7,580 bases of DNA from CAYXWM01 sp964392115. Its GTDB lineage: Bacteria; Bacillota; Clostridia; Lachnospirales; WRBF01. This document shows, piece by piece, positions 1 through 6,197 of this stretch (within the stretch, counting starts at the first letter, position 1; each line of letters starts with the position of its first letter). Below the pieces are notes generated by a model. The model saw only the letters and a list, made by a program, of their open reading frames with translations. It was not told the DNA's origin and did not search any database. A program made the translations under genes and the position numbers. The stretch spans positions 1-7,580 of the forward strand of contig CAYMOU010000097.1 in assembly GCA_964392115.1 (NCBI GenBank), given 5' to 3'.

Positions 1-103
1 TTTTTTCGGCTACATCTTTACGCCTAACCGTTTTTAAATTCTGCAACTCATCTTCGTATTGTTTTAAACCCTCATATGTTAAAACTATCTTTTTTTCGTT
101 CAT
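1..103 (-). CDS. greA: Transcription elongation factor GreA, N-terminal fragment (runs off the left edge)
   Basis: Only the first 34 codons are in the window. The peptide begins MNEKKIVLTYEGLKQYEDEL and continues with a Lys/Arg-rich stretch ending VAEK. This matches the start of GreA: a short 'LT.EG...LE.EL..LK' segment leading into the first helix of the antiparallel coiled coil that enters the RNA polymerase secondary channel and stimulates cleavage of backtracked transcripts. The ATG at 101-103 has an AAAGGAG Shine-Dalgarno site (110-116) seven bases upstream, which fixes the start. The coiled-coil tip and the C-terminal FKBP-like domain lie outside the window, so GreA cannot be strictly separated from a GreA-like paralogue. 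Position downstream of dusB fits the dusB-greA(-lysS) order common in Clostridia, which is family knowledge and not visible here. Confidence 0.85.
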   Translation of the reverse strand, partial: MNEKKIVLTYEGLKQYEDELQNLKTVRRKDVAEK

Positions 104-157
104 ATATATCTCCTTTAAAGAAATAAAATTCATAGAGTGAGTTGAAAAAATTATAAC

Positions 158-172
158 TGAACAAAATGTTCA
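158..172. repeat. Short perfect inverted repeat in the greA upstream region
   Basis: TGAACA and TGTTCA face each other across three A residues, a perfect 6-bp dyad. It lies just upstream of the weaker TATAAT at 150-155 and inside the leader of the stronger promoter candidate (201-230). It could be an operator or a weak RNA hairpin. I do not recognise it as the site of a named regulator, and 6-bp dyads are not rare in AT-rich DNA. Confidence 0.3.
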
Positions 173-200
173 ATTAATTAAGCCTAACATTTAATTTTAT

Positions 201-230
201 ATTATAACATATGTTTTGTTATCTTGCCAT
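201..230 (-). promoter_or_regulatory. Candidate extended -10 promoter for greA
   Basis: Read on the minus strand, positions 209-201 are TGTTATAAT, a perfect TATAAT hexamer with the TGn extension. An ATGGCA hexamer (230-225, four of six matches to TTGACA) lies 18 bases upstream. Transcription would start near 194, giving a leader of about 90 nt before greA. A second TATAAT (150-155) has no TGn and no good -35, so it is the weaker choice. I see no terminator hairpin between the dusB stop and greA, so read-through from dusB is also possible. Confidence 0.4.
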
Positions 231-262
231 GATTGTTTTACTTGATAAAAATTTACAATTAT

Positions 263-1210
263 TTATATATTGTCAAAAATCTTCATTATCTGTTCAAGGG
301 TGGTGACTAAGTTAAGCTGTGCCCTAAGTTTTGCTGCGTTTGGGAAGCCTCGTGTATACCACGACAAATGTTTACGCATTTCTCTGATGCCTATAAACTC
401 GCCTTTATGTTTGATTACAGCAAGGCAATGTTCCAAAGCCAGTTCTTTGCGTTCTTTTACACTTGGCTGAGGAAGTAATTCTCCGGTTTTTAAAAAATGC
501 ACGGTGTCTCTGAATATCCACGGGTTGCCTTGGGCTGCTCTGCCTATCATTACGGCATGGCAACCGGTTCCGGTTATCATTTGTTTTGCGGATTGAGGGT
601 CGGTAATGTCTCCGCTGCCTATAACCGGTATGGAAACTTTATTGCGAACCTTGGCAATTACGCTCCAATCGGCTTTTCCCGTGTAGTATTCCTCTCTGGT
701 TCTGGGATGTACCGTAACGGCCGCCGCTCCGTTTTCTTCGGCAATTTGCGCTATTTCAGGGGCATTATCCAACCCGTTTATGCCCTTGCGAAATTTCACC
801 GTAACCGGCTTGGACACCGCAGATGAAACTTCTTTTACTATCTTGCCCACCAATTCGGGTTCTGCCATTAAAGCTGAACCTTCGCCGTTTCTTACGATTT
901 TTGGGGTAGGGCAACCCATGTTTATGTCTATGATGTCTATGGGATGTTTTTGAATTTCGTCAGCCATTTTAGCCATTATATAAGGGTCTCTGCCAAAAAT
1001 TTGTACCGCAACCGGTCTTTCTTCCGGAAGGGTTTCCAGCAATTCTTCTGTATTTCTGCTGTTGTAAAAAAGCCCTTTTGCACTGACCATTTCGGAATAA
1101 ACCAAACCGGCATTAAATCTTTTGCATATAAGGCGAAAGGCCAAATCCGTAACGCCTGCCATGGGTGCCAGAAACACATTGTTGTCTAGGTTAATATTCT
1201 CAAGCTTCAT
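263..1210 (-). CDS. dusB: tRNA-dihydrouridine synthase DusB
   Basis: This is an FMN-dependent enzyme that reduces specific uridines in the tRNA D-loop to dihydrouridine using NADPH. The 315 residues are the normal length for bacterial DusB. An N-terminal TIM barrel opens with LAPMAGVTDLAFR (residues 14-26). The catalytic cysteine is Cys100 in NMGCPTPKIVRNGEGSALM, the DusB signature. The FMN-contacting elements follow in order: VKFRKG (138-143, Lys139), HPRTREEYYTG (168-178), GSGDI (198-202) and IGRAAQGNPWIF (222-233). The C-terminal helical tRNA-binding domain covers roughly residues 250-315. The ATG at 1210 is preceded by a modest AAAGGG site and lies only 18 bases behind the stop of the ECF S-component gene, so the two are very likely co-transcribed. 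Nothing in the sequence is broken or missing. The DusB subgroup is assigned by sequence resemblance. Confidence 0.96.
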   Translation of the reverse strand: MKLENINLDNNVFLAPMAGVTDLAFRLICKRFNAGLVYSEMVSAKGLFYNSRNTEELLETLPEERPVAVQIFGRDPYIMAKMADEIQKHPIDIIDINMGCPTPKIVRNGEGSALMAEPELVGKIVKEVSSAVSKPVTVKFRKGINGLDNAPEIAQIAEENGAAAVTVHPRTREEYYTGKADWSVIAKVRNKVSIPVIGSGDITDPQSAKQMITGTGCHAVMIGRAAQGNPWIFRDTVHFLKTGELLPQPSVKERKELALEHCLAVIKHKGEFIGIREMRKHLSWYTRGFPNAAKLRAQLNLVTTLEQIMKIFDNI

Positions 1211-1228
1211 AAAAATATTACCCTTTCA

Positions 1229-1828
1229 TTAAACCCTAAAGACTTTCTTCAGCGCTTTGATAACGATAACGCTGATTACGGTACACACTATCATTTCGGG
1301 CAGACCGCCTGTTGTAAATATAAACCACATTAGGGCTTCTACCGAAGCAAAGGGAGAATCCGGAACAGCTATAGCAGACTTAACAACTTCGTTAAAATAC
1401 AGCAGATAAATCATACCAAGGCAGCCCACTGTATTTATCAAACTTCCCACGGCTGCACCAAAAGCGATTGCAAAAACACTGTTTAATTTTGAGAACAATT
1501 TGTAAGCATAATACGCTCCCAAACCGATTAATGCACGGGGTAATATCGATACAAGAGGATTAAGAAAAAGTAAATCCAAGGGGCCGGCCGGCATGGTTAC
1601 CGCCTTAATAAGGGTCATCACGCCAAACAAAGCACCCACTATCAGACCGATAACCGGGCCTTTTACTATAGCAATTATAATAATAGGTGCATGTGCTATG
1701 CTCCAACTGACCGGGGTCATGGGAATCATACCCAAAGGAGTATAAGCCATAATAATTAAAATGGCAAGAGTTATTCCAATAATTGTTAAATCCTTGGTTG
1801 AATTGGATACATTAATTTCGTTTTTCAT
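1229..1828 (-). CDS. ECF transporter S component (vitamin-type substrate-binding membrane subunit)
   Basis: A 199-residue, very hydrophobic protein with about six membrane segments (near residues 14-34, 45-55, 57-75, 87-110, 116-145 and 165-191). It has the layout of energy-coupling factor S components. Family-like features are TPLGMIPMTPVSWSIAHAPI (30-49), KGPVIGLIVGALFG (56-69) and LNPLVSILPRALIGL (89-103). S components bind a micronutrient and work with the shared EcfA/EcfA'/EcfT module, which is not encoded here. This is therefore a group II, solitary S component that must borrow the module from elsewhere in the genome. The ligand cannot be read from the sequence. A PanT- or FolT-like role is possible from clostridial gene neighbourhoods but is only inference. 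The ATG at 1828 has a good AGAGGTGA site (1832-1839 region) just upstream. The gene starts a unit with dusB (18-base gap) and has its own near-consensus promoter and a structured leader. Confidence 0.88.
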   Translation of the reverse strand: MKNEINVSNSTKDLTIIGITLAILIIMAYTPLGMIPMTPVSWSIAHAPIIIIAIVKGPVIGLIVGALFGVMTLIKAVTMPAGPLDLLFLNPLVSILPRALIGLGAYYAYKLFSKLNSVFAIAFGAAVGSLINTVGCLGMIYLLYFNEVVKSAIAVPDSPFASVEALMWFIFTTGGLPEMIVCTVISVIVIKALKKVFRV

Positions 1829-1856
1829 AGTTCACCTCTTTAGTATTTTTAAGCCT

Positions 1857-1957
1857 GGGTATTTTGTAAATACTTCTATTATTTACCCCTTATAACCCGC
1901 CTTTGATAACCGTGGTTTGCACAAAGAAATTTAACGGCTCTTTTGCAAACTCGGGTT
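1857..1957 (-). promoter_or_regulatory. Structured leader upstream of the ECF S component (candidate cis-regulatory RNA, class unknown)
   Basis: In RNA sense, an outer helix AACCCG (1957-1952) / CGGGUU (1899-1894) encloses an inner helix GUUUGC (1950-1945) / GCAAAC (1920-1915). The inner loop contains CCGU (1937-1934), complementary to ACGG (1913-1910) just 3' of that helix, so an H-type pseudoknot is possible. Farther down, GUAAAUA (1886-1880) / UAUUUAC (1872-1866) forms a perfect 7-bp hairpin. An overlapping GGGUA (1888-1884) / UACCC (1861-1857) pairing would compete with it, just ahead of the ribosome-binding site. Nested helices, a pseudoknot and mutually exclusive downstream hairpins are the layout of a riboswitch or attenuator. 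I could not match it to the TPP, FMN, cobalamin, THF, preQ1, purine, SAM, lysine or c-di-GMP consensus from memory. The pairing is seen; the regulatory role is inference. Confidence 0.35.
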
Positions 1958-1970
1958 TATCTTAAAGCAC

Positions 1971-1999
1971 ATTATAACCCAACCTACCGGTATGTTCAA
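1971..1999 (-). promoter_or_regulatory. Sigma-A type promoter for the ECF S component-dusB unit
   Basis: On the minus strand TTGAAC (1999-1994, four of six to TTGACA) and a perfect TATAAT (1976-1971) are separated by exactly 17 bases. The predicted start is near 1963, which leaves about 135 nt of leader before the ATG at 1828. It lies downstream of the terminator of the preceding pump operon, as expected for a new transcription unit. The motif GGGTTATAA spanning this -10 recurs once in the leader at 1897-1889. Confidence 0.6.
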
Positions 2000-2218
2000 C
2001 CCAAAACTAAACTTCCATATTTTATGGTTTTACCGCCTAAAGGACATAAAGGCCTTTCTATTCATACTAATTCCATATTTAATGCAGGATAAAAATTAGC
2101 AAATTATTCTTGAATCCTTTTATAAATTGCAAACTTTTATCTACTGTTTTAAATGGAATTAGCATTAATCAGCATTTGATTTTACCATATTTGTTAGTTC
2201 TTGAAAAAAGTAAGTTGT

Positions 2219-2260
2219 GAGAGAAACCCCTTTTTGCCGTTTAAAAAAAGGTTTTCTCCC
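2219..2260 (-). repeat. Long imperfect hairpin behind the operon terminator
   Basis: Positions 2219-2235 and 2244-2260 form a 17-position stem with one mismatch (2227/2252) around an 8-nt loop. Two positions (2220/2259 and 2230/2249) pair as G-U only if the minus strand is transcribed and would be A-C mismatches on the other strand, so the minus-strand RNA is the better folded one. The nearest U run (six U, 2209-2204) lies about nine bases beyond the stem, too far for a textbook intrinsic terminator. It may be a backup terminator or a transcript-stabilising element for read-through from the pump operon. Confidence 0.5.
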
Positions 2261-2280
2261 TCAAGATCATAATTTTAGCC

Positions 2281-2310
2281 AAAAATACCCCTACCGAAAG
2301 GCAGGGGCAT
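2281..2310 (-). terminator. Rho-independent terminator of the decarboxylase operon
   Basis: The minus-strand RNA has an 11-bp stem (2310-2300 with 2295-2285) rich in G-C, capped by a UUUC loop and followed directly by a U tract (2285-2281). Two G-U pairs (2308/2287 and 2302/2293) would be A-C mismatches in the opposite strand, which orients the terminator to the minus strand. It begins seven bases after the oadA stop codon. Confidence 0.9.
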
Positions 2311-2316
2311 TGTTTT

Positions 2317-3717
2317 TTAAACGGGATATACTTTATTTTCGCTGTCCAACAAATTAGGGTCTACTTTATATTGTTGAGCCTGTCTGTGCTTGAAGAAATC
2401 GGTGGCAATAGCCGGGAACATGACGTAGGAGTAAACGTCCTCTTTTTGTTCGGCATATTCTTTTACTTCTTCCTTGGCCTTTTCCAAGCCCGGATCCAAA
2501 AGGTCACCCGGTCTGACGGTGATGGGTTTTTCGTCGCCTATGATTTTCTTGACGATTTCCTTGGATATAGGCACCGGAGTTTTACCGTACATACCACGAA
2601 CAATGTCTTTGGATTCTTTGGGAACGATTTTGTAGCGTTCGCCCATGATTACGTTCATAACCGCTTGAGTGCCTACAATTTGGCTGGAAGGTGTAACCAA
2701 CGGAGGATAACCGAAATCAGCACGAACACGAGGGATTTCTTTCAAAACTTCTTGGAATTTGTCTTCTGCCTTTTGTTCCTTCAATTGAGAAACAAGGTTG
2801 GAAAGCATGCCGCCGGGCACTTGATACATAAGGGTAGCAATATCCACGCCCAAAACTTTAGTGCTTAACAAGCCGCTTTCAAGGTATTTTTCACGTAAAG
2901 GTCTGAAATATTCGGTAAGGTCACCCAAAGCCAACTTATCCAAACCGGTGTCATATTCTGAATCTCTAAGGGCTTCAACCATAACTTCGGTAGACGGTTG
3001 AGAAGTACCCAATGCAAAGGGAGAGATAGCTGTATCTATAACATCCGCTCCGGCTTCGATAGCACGAAGGTAGGACATAGCCGCAAGACCGGAGGTGTAG
3101 TGGCTGTGAACCTGAACAGGAAGATTTGTAACAGATTTGATAGCCTTAACCAGCTCGAAAGCTTTTTCCGGCAACAACAAACCTGCCATATCCTTTATAC
3201 AGATAGAGTCAGCACCCATTCCTTCCAAGGTCTTTACATAATCCATGTAATATTCAAGGGTATGAACTTCGCTGATAGTATAGCAGATACAAAGCTGTGC
3301 ATGGGCACCGCCTTTTTTGGTAGCTTTAGCGGAAAGTTCAAGGTTTCGTGGGTCATTAAGTGCATCGAAAATACGGATTATATCAATACCGTTTTCGATT
3401 GCGGCATAAACAAAGCCCTCTACTATATCGTCCGGATAGGCTTTGTAACCCAGCATGTTTTGACCCCTAAAAAGCATTTGCAAAGGAGTTTTTTTGCATA
3501 CAGCTTTCATTTTTCTGAGACGTTCCCAAGGGTCTTCTTTAAGGAAGCGTAAGCTTGCGTCAAAAGTTGCACCGCCCCAAACTTCCAAAGAATGAAACCC
3601 TATTTGGTCCATTCTCTCCAGAACCGGAAGAACATCTTCAAGGGGTAAGCGTGTTGCAATCAAAGACTGTTGACCGTCTCTGAGTGTTGTATCGGTTATT
3701 TTAACAGGTCTTGACAT
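2317..3717 (-). CDS. oadA: Oxaloacetate decarboxylase-type alpha subunit (5S-like carboxyltransferase, no biotin domain)
   Basis: This 466-residue protein is the carboxyltransferase that moves CO2 between a 2-oxoacid (oxaloacetate/pyruvate) and biotin. The N-terminal Zn-dependent TIM barrel (about 1-285) begins ITDTTLRDGQQSLIATR. Asp14 plus His204 and His206 in VQVHSHYTSG are the expected metal ligands, Lys175 in CIKDMAG is the lysine that is carbamylated in the family, and Arg84 in LFRGQN matches the substrate arginine. A PYC/OADA C-terminal domain (about 286-466) contains QVPGGMLSNL. The biotinyl domain fused to Klebsiella OadA is absent; a free carrier is encoded two genes upstream. The start is the ATG at 3717, set by a perfect AGGAGGT site and by the family start; an in-frame GTG 37 codons earlier is not credible. 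Last gene of the operon, followed by a terminator. PycB (pyruvate carboxylase B) is the alternative, but the adjacent Na+ pump and the absence of a biotin carboxylase favour decarboxylation. Confidence 0.92.
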   Translation of the reverse strand: MSRPVKITDTTLRDGQQSLIATRLPLEDVLPVLERMDQIGFHSLEVWGGATFDASLRFLKEDPWERLRKMKAVCKKTPLQMLFRGQNMLGYKAYPDDIVEGFVYAAIENGIDIIRIFDALNDPRNLELSAKATKKGGAHAQLCICYTISEVHTLEYYMDYVKTLEGMGADSICIKDMAGLLLPEKAFELVKAIKSVTNLPVQVHSHYTSGLAAMSYLRAIEAGADVIDTAISPFALGTSQPSTEVMVEALRDSEYDTGLDKLALGDLTEYFRPLREKYLESGLLSTKVLGVDIATLMYQVPGGMLSNLVSQLKEQKAEDKFQEVLKEIPRVRADFGYPPLVTPSSQIVGTQAVMNVIMGERYKIVPKESKDIVRGMYGKTPVPISKEIVKKIIGDEKPITVRPGDLLDPGLEKAKEEVKEYAEQKEDVYSYVMFPAIATDFFKHRQAQQYKVDPNLLDSENKVYPV

Positions 3718-3722
3718 ATAGT

Positions 3723-3729
3723 ACCTCCT
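3723..3729 (-). promoter_or_regulatory. Ribosome-binding site that decides the oadA start
   Basis: AGGAGGT on the minus strand sits five bases before the ATG at 3717. It excludes the longer open frame that begins with a GTG at 3828, whose 37-residue extension (Arg/Lys and aromatic rich) has no counterpart in OadA proteins. Confidence 0.85.
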
Positions 3730-3917
3730 GATTAAATTCATATACCTCTGCAAAGGAGTAAACCGGCAATTCAACTTCACAAAACTAAGACCTTGCGGAC
3801 AACTTTTTCTGATGAAGAACTTTTCCACAAACCCCTTTCAAAAAGACTTTATAATAAATAAGGGGTTGCCTGTTTAAATAGTCGGCCGTAAAACTCTATA
3901 TTTGCATCGGATAATAC

Positions 3918-3952
3918 TTTCCTATGGGCTTAACCGGTAAACCCATAGGAAA
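3918..3952 (-). repeat. Strong intercistronic hairpin between oadB and oadA
   Basis: Positions 3918-3928 and 3942-3952 are a perfect 11-bp inverted repeat (TTTCCTATGGG/CCCATAGGAAA). As minus-strand RNA the stem extends inward by four more pairs, one of them G-U (3929/3941), to 15 bp around a 5-nt CCGGU loop. No U run follows, so it is unlikely to be a simple terminator. It lies in the 285-base oadB-oadA gap, where it could act as an mRNA processing or stability element. I find no convincing promoter in the rest of the gap. Confidence 0.7.
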
Positions 3953-4002
3953 CAAACTTACAGTTAAATAATTAACTAATTTTTCTTAATAGCTATCTTG
4001 TT

Positions 4003-5151
4003 TTATTTACCACCCAAAATATTCAAGAATACACCGGCCGCTACAGCAGAGCCGATAACACCGGCAACGTTGGGGCCCATGGCGTGCATAAGCAGATAAT
4101 TGCCCGGGTTTTCTTCTTGACCCACCTTTTGAGCAACACGTGCCGCCATGGGAACAGCGGAAACGCCTGCGGCACCGATAAGGGGATTAACCTTGCCTCC
4201 GGTCATTTTGCACATAAGTTTGCCGAAAAGAACACCTGCAGCGGTGGAAATGGCAAAGGCTATAAGACCCAAAAGCAACACTTTAATGGTAGCTTCTGTA
4301 AGAAAAACGTCGGCCTTTGTGGTAGCGCCTACGGTAACACCGATGAAAATTGTTACTATATACATTAAGTATTCGGAAGCGGCTTTTGCAAGTTTGTCTG
4401 TAACCATTGATTCTCTGAGAAGGTTACCAAGCATAAGCATACCGATAAGCGGGGCACAGTCACGAATAAGCAATACAACCAATATGGTACAAACCAAGGG
4501 GAAAATAATTTTTTCACGTTTGGAAACATGGCGCAATTGTTCCATCTTGATGGCACGTTCTTTTTTGGTTGTTAAAGCACGCATAATGGGCGGTTGTATA
4601 ATGGGAACCAAAGCCATGTAGGAATATGCCGCAAGCGCTATGGTACCGGACATATGAGCTGCCAATTTGTTTGCGGTATATATAGCGGTAGGGCCATCAG
4701 CACCGCCGATAACGCCGATAGCTGCCGCCTCGGCCACGGTAAAGCCCAGTAACAAAGCACCCAAGAAGGTAACAAAAATACCGGCCTGAGCCGCCGCACC
4801 CAGCAATAAGCTTTTGGGGTTGGCTATAAGCGGGCCAAAGTCAGTCAAGGCACCTATCCCCAAGAATATAAGCGGAGGAAAGATACCCAATTTATTTCCC
4901 TGGCTTAAATAATACAACATTCCGCCGGGGTCCATAATAGTAACGCCGGGAATGTTTACGAGCAATATACCGAAAGAAATCGGTAACAGCAACAAAGGCT
5001 CGTAATTTTTTGCAATGGCCAGATAAATAAAGAACAGGGCAACAAGTATCATTATTAAAAATCGATAGTTATCGCCTTGGAAAAATATCAAAAAGCCCGA
5101 ATTGGCGAAAAAATCGCCTATGGCAGAACCAAAAGAGCTGAAAAAGTCCAT
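4003..5151 (-). CDS. oadB: Sodium ion-translocating decarboxylase, beta subunit (OadB/MmdB/GcdB family)
   Basis: This integral membrane subunit decarboxylates carboxybiotin and couples this to outward Na+ transport. The 382 residues are close to the MmdB/GcdB length. Many hydrophobic helices run from residue 18 to the end. Signature stretches are NPKSLLLGAAAQAGIF (111-126), GVIGGADGPTAIYTANKLA (146-164), SYMALVPIIQPPIM (177-190) and NPLIGAAGVSAVPMAARVAQ (322-341). The functional residues known from Klebsiella OadB (D203, Y229, N373, G377, S382, R389) map to D152, Y178, N322, G326, S331 and R338 with a constant offset of 51, so the ion path looks fully intact. The ATG at 5151 has a GGAGGT site seven bases upstream. 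Cognate subunits flank it. The beta subunit does not reveal the acid decarboxylated; oadB, mmdB and gcdB are near equivalents. Confidence 0.95.
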   Translation of the reverse strand: MDFFSSFGSAIGDFFANSGFLIFFQGDNYRFLIMILVALFFIYLAIAKNYEPLLLLPISFGILLVNIPGVTIMDPGGMLYYLSQGNKLGIFPPLIFLGIGALTDFGPLIANPKSLLLGAAAQAGIFVTFLGALLLGFTVAEAAAIGVIGGADGPTAIYTANKLAAHMSGTIALAAYSYMALVPIIQPPIMRALTTKKERAIKMEQLRHVSKREKIIFPLVCTILVVLLIRDCAPLIGMLMLGNLLRESMVTDKLAKAASEYLMYIVTIFIGVTVGATTKADVFLTEATIKVLLLGLIAFAISTAAGVLFGKLMCKMTGGKVNPLIGAAGVSAVPMAARVAQKVGQEENPGNYLLMHAMGPNVAGVIGSAVAAGVFLNILGGK

Positions 5152-5174
5152 GCGTGTAACCTCCAGTAATGTAA

Positions 5175-5212
5175 TACCAATCCGTTGTATAACTTTACGC
5201 TAAGGATTGGTA
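5175..5212 (-). repeat. Inverted repeat in the leader of the beta-subunit gene
   Basis: TACCAATCC (5175-5183) and GGATTGGTA (5204-5212) form a perfect 9-bp stem with a 20-nt loop. In the mRNA it ends about ten bases before the GGAGGT site of the beta-subunit gene. It leaves that site open and has no U run, so an RNA-stability or cleavage role is more likely than termination. The remainder of this 198-base gap holds only weak repeats (the string TGCCGGT occurs twice near 5287-5335) and no gene. Confidence 0.6.
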
Positions 5213-5349
5213 CAAAACTTATTCCATTCAGTCAAAACATCATACAGGCAAAAAAATTTTGTAACAGGGTTGCGGAAAAACTAATTTGCCGGTCAGTATG
5301 TAATTACCCATACCGCTTTATGCCGGTAAAGGTATAAATGGAATAAATA

Positions 5350-5742
5350 TTACTCTTCTACCACCAGGAGTATATCTCCGGTATTAACGCTTGCACCTTT
5401 GGTAACGTTGATAGAAAGCACTTTTCCGGCTACGGGGATAGAAATTTCGTTTTCCATTTTCATGGCTTCAAGCACCATAACGGCTTGGTTTTGGGTTACG
5501 GTATCCCCAACGTTTACGTTAATTCCCACTATAACCCCGGGCATGGGAGAAACCAGTTTAAATCCGTCAGCCGGAGCCGCTGCAGGAGCCGGTGCGGGTG
5601 CAGGAGCAGCTGCTACAGGTGCCGGTGCAGCTTGAGCAACGGGTCTGGGTGCCGGTGCGGTTTGAACGGCTGCGCCGCCTGCCAATTCTTCTACAACTAC
5701 GTCGTATGCTGTTCCGTTAACGGTTACTCTATAATTTTTCAT
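5350..5742 (-). CDS. Biotin carboxyl carrier subunit (biotinyl domain protein, MmdC/GcdC/1.3S type)
   Basis: This 130-residue carrier shuttles the carboxyl group on biotin between the carboxyltransferase(s) and the beta subunit. It starts MKNYRVTVNGTAYDVVVEEL, the short beta-strand lead typical of decarboxylase carriers. An Ala/Pro linker (about 28-58, essentially repeated AP units) makes the swinging arm. The biotinyl/lipoyl domain (about 61-130) follows, with PMPGVI and the biotinylation motif EAMKMENE; Lys95 is the predicted biotin site. The methionines either side of Lys95 mark biotin rather than lipoate attachment. The linker is GC-rich and internally repetitive in DNA, as expected for such a hinge. 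The TGGAGGT site lies six bases before the ATG at 5742. A biotin ligase must act on it from outside the window. Confidence 0.95.
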   Translation of the reverse strand: MKNYRVTVNGTAYDVVVEELAGGAAVQTAPAPRPVAQAAPAPVAAAPAPAPAPAAAPADGFKLVSPMPGVIVGINVNVGDTVTQNQAVMVLEAMKMENEISIPVAGKVLSINVTKGASVNTGDILLVVEE

Positions 5743-5800
5743 TATAATACCTCCAAATTATTTAAAGTTTAGTGTATCATTTAGTTTCATTCGGTATCTT

Positions 5801-6163
5801 TTAATTTTGAACTTGCCTTTTTGCGGTTTCACGCCAAGGTGAAGCCTTTCGGAAAGACCTGACCACAAGTTTGTCGGGTGAAGTATTAAGGCTTGCTGAA
5901 AGAGCCGCAACTATGGCAGCAACTATTTCGGCTTGATTGTCTTGCGCCGGTTGGGCTTTCGGGGCCTCGGTTACTTCGGGAGCCTTTACCGGTTGTGGGG
6001 CTTGAGCCTTCGGAGGCTCTTCCTTGGGTTTTTCTTCTGTACCGATGAATTTTAAAAGGTAAAGTACAAAAGAAATAGCCGCCAAAGCCAATCCTACTAT
6101 TATTAGGCCTATTATTGCTATGTTAAAGTCTTGTGCAAATGATTCCATTGTTAAACCATTCAT
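5801..6163 (-). CDS. oadG: OadG/MmdD-family small membrane subunit of the Na+ pump
   Basis: This 120-residue protein has the architecture of decarboxylase gamma/delta subunits, which tether and stabilise the complex at the membrane. A single hydrophobic segment (about 15-40, ending LYLLKFIG) is followed by a charged Pro/Lys/Glu/Ala linker (41-76). A C-terminal amphipathic segment reads EIVAAIVAALSASL (79-92), then VVRSFRKASPWRE, the conserved tail of MmdD-type subunits. It lacks the His-rich Zn-binding C-terminus described for Klebsiella OadG, so it is closer to MmdD. The ATG at 6163 has an AAGGAG site seven bases upstream; a second in-frame ATG five codons in is less well placed. It lies 48 bases after the carboxyltransferase stop and 58 bases before the carrier gene. 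I saw no structure in the latter gap. Confidence 0.87.
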   Translation of the reverse strand: MNGLTMESFAQDFNIAIIGLIIVGLALAAISFVLYLLKFIGTEEKPKEEPPKAQAPQPVKAPEVTEAPKAQPAQDNQAEIVAAIVAALSASLNTSPDKLVVRSFRKASPWRETAKRQVQN

Positions 6164-6197
6164 ATAACTTCTCCTTTTTGCTTAATGTTAAACTGTG

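Larger units (their letters stand above)
1964..2280. other. Intergenic spacer between the pump operon and the ECF-dusB unit
   Basis: This AT-rich stretch lies between the operon terminator and the ECF leader. Apart from the promoter (1971-1999) and the long hairpin (2219-2260), I see no gene with a ribosome-binding site, no tRNA-like fold and no mobile-element ends. The part from 2000 to 2218 shows nothing I can name. Confidence 0.5.

Noticed and set aside
1829..2316. CRISPR array, tRNA, insertion-sequence ends or a hidden small gene in the large gap
   Set aside because: I found no regularly spaced repeats, no cloverleaf, no transposase fragments or terminal repeats, and no ATG with a good ribosome site followed by a sizeable frame.
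2285..2320. A plus-strand terminator (GAAA loop followed by a T run at 2312-2318)
   Set aside because: On the plus strand two stem positions become A-C mismatches and there is no plus-strand gene for it to serve; the minus-strand reading is fully paired.
2371..3552. Long plus-strand open frames opposite oadA
   Set aside because: They are antisense shadows of a clearly coding gene, with no ribosome sites and no recognisable protein features.
3718..3828. In-frame 37-codon N-terminal extension of oadA starting at a GTG
   Set aside because: The extension is unlike any OadA start, while the ATG at 3717 has a perfect AGGAGGT site and begins the conserved KITDTTLRD segment.
4148..4621. 157-codon plus-strand open frame opposite the beta-subunit gene
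   Set aside because: It mirrors the codon bias of the conserved membrane protein on the other strand and has no domain-like sequence of its own.
5399..5635. Plus-strand open frame with a Gly/Ala repeat
   Set aside because: The repeat is the reverse complement of the Ala/Pro linker of the biotin carrier.
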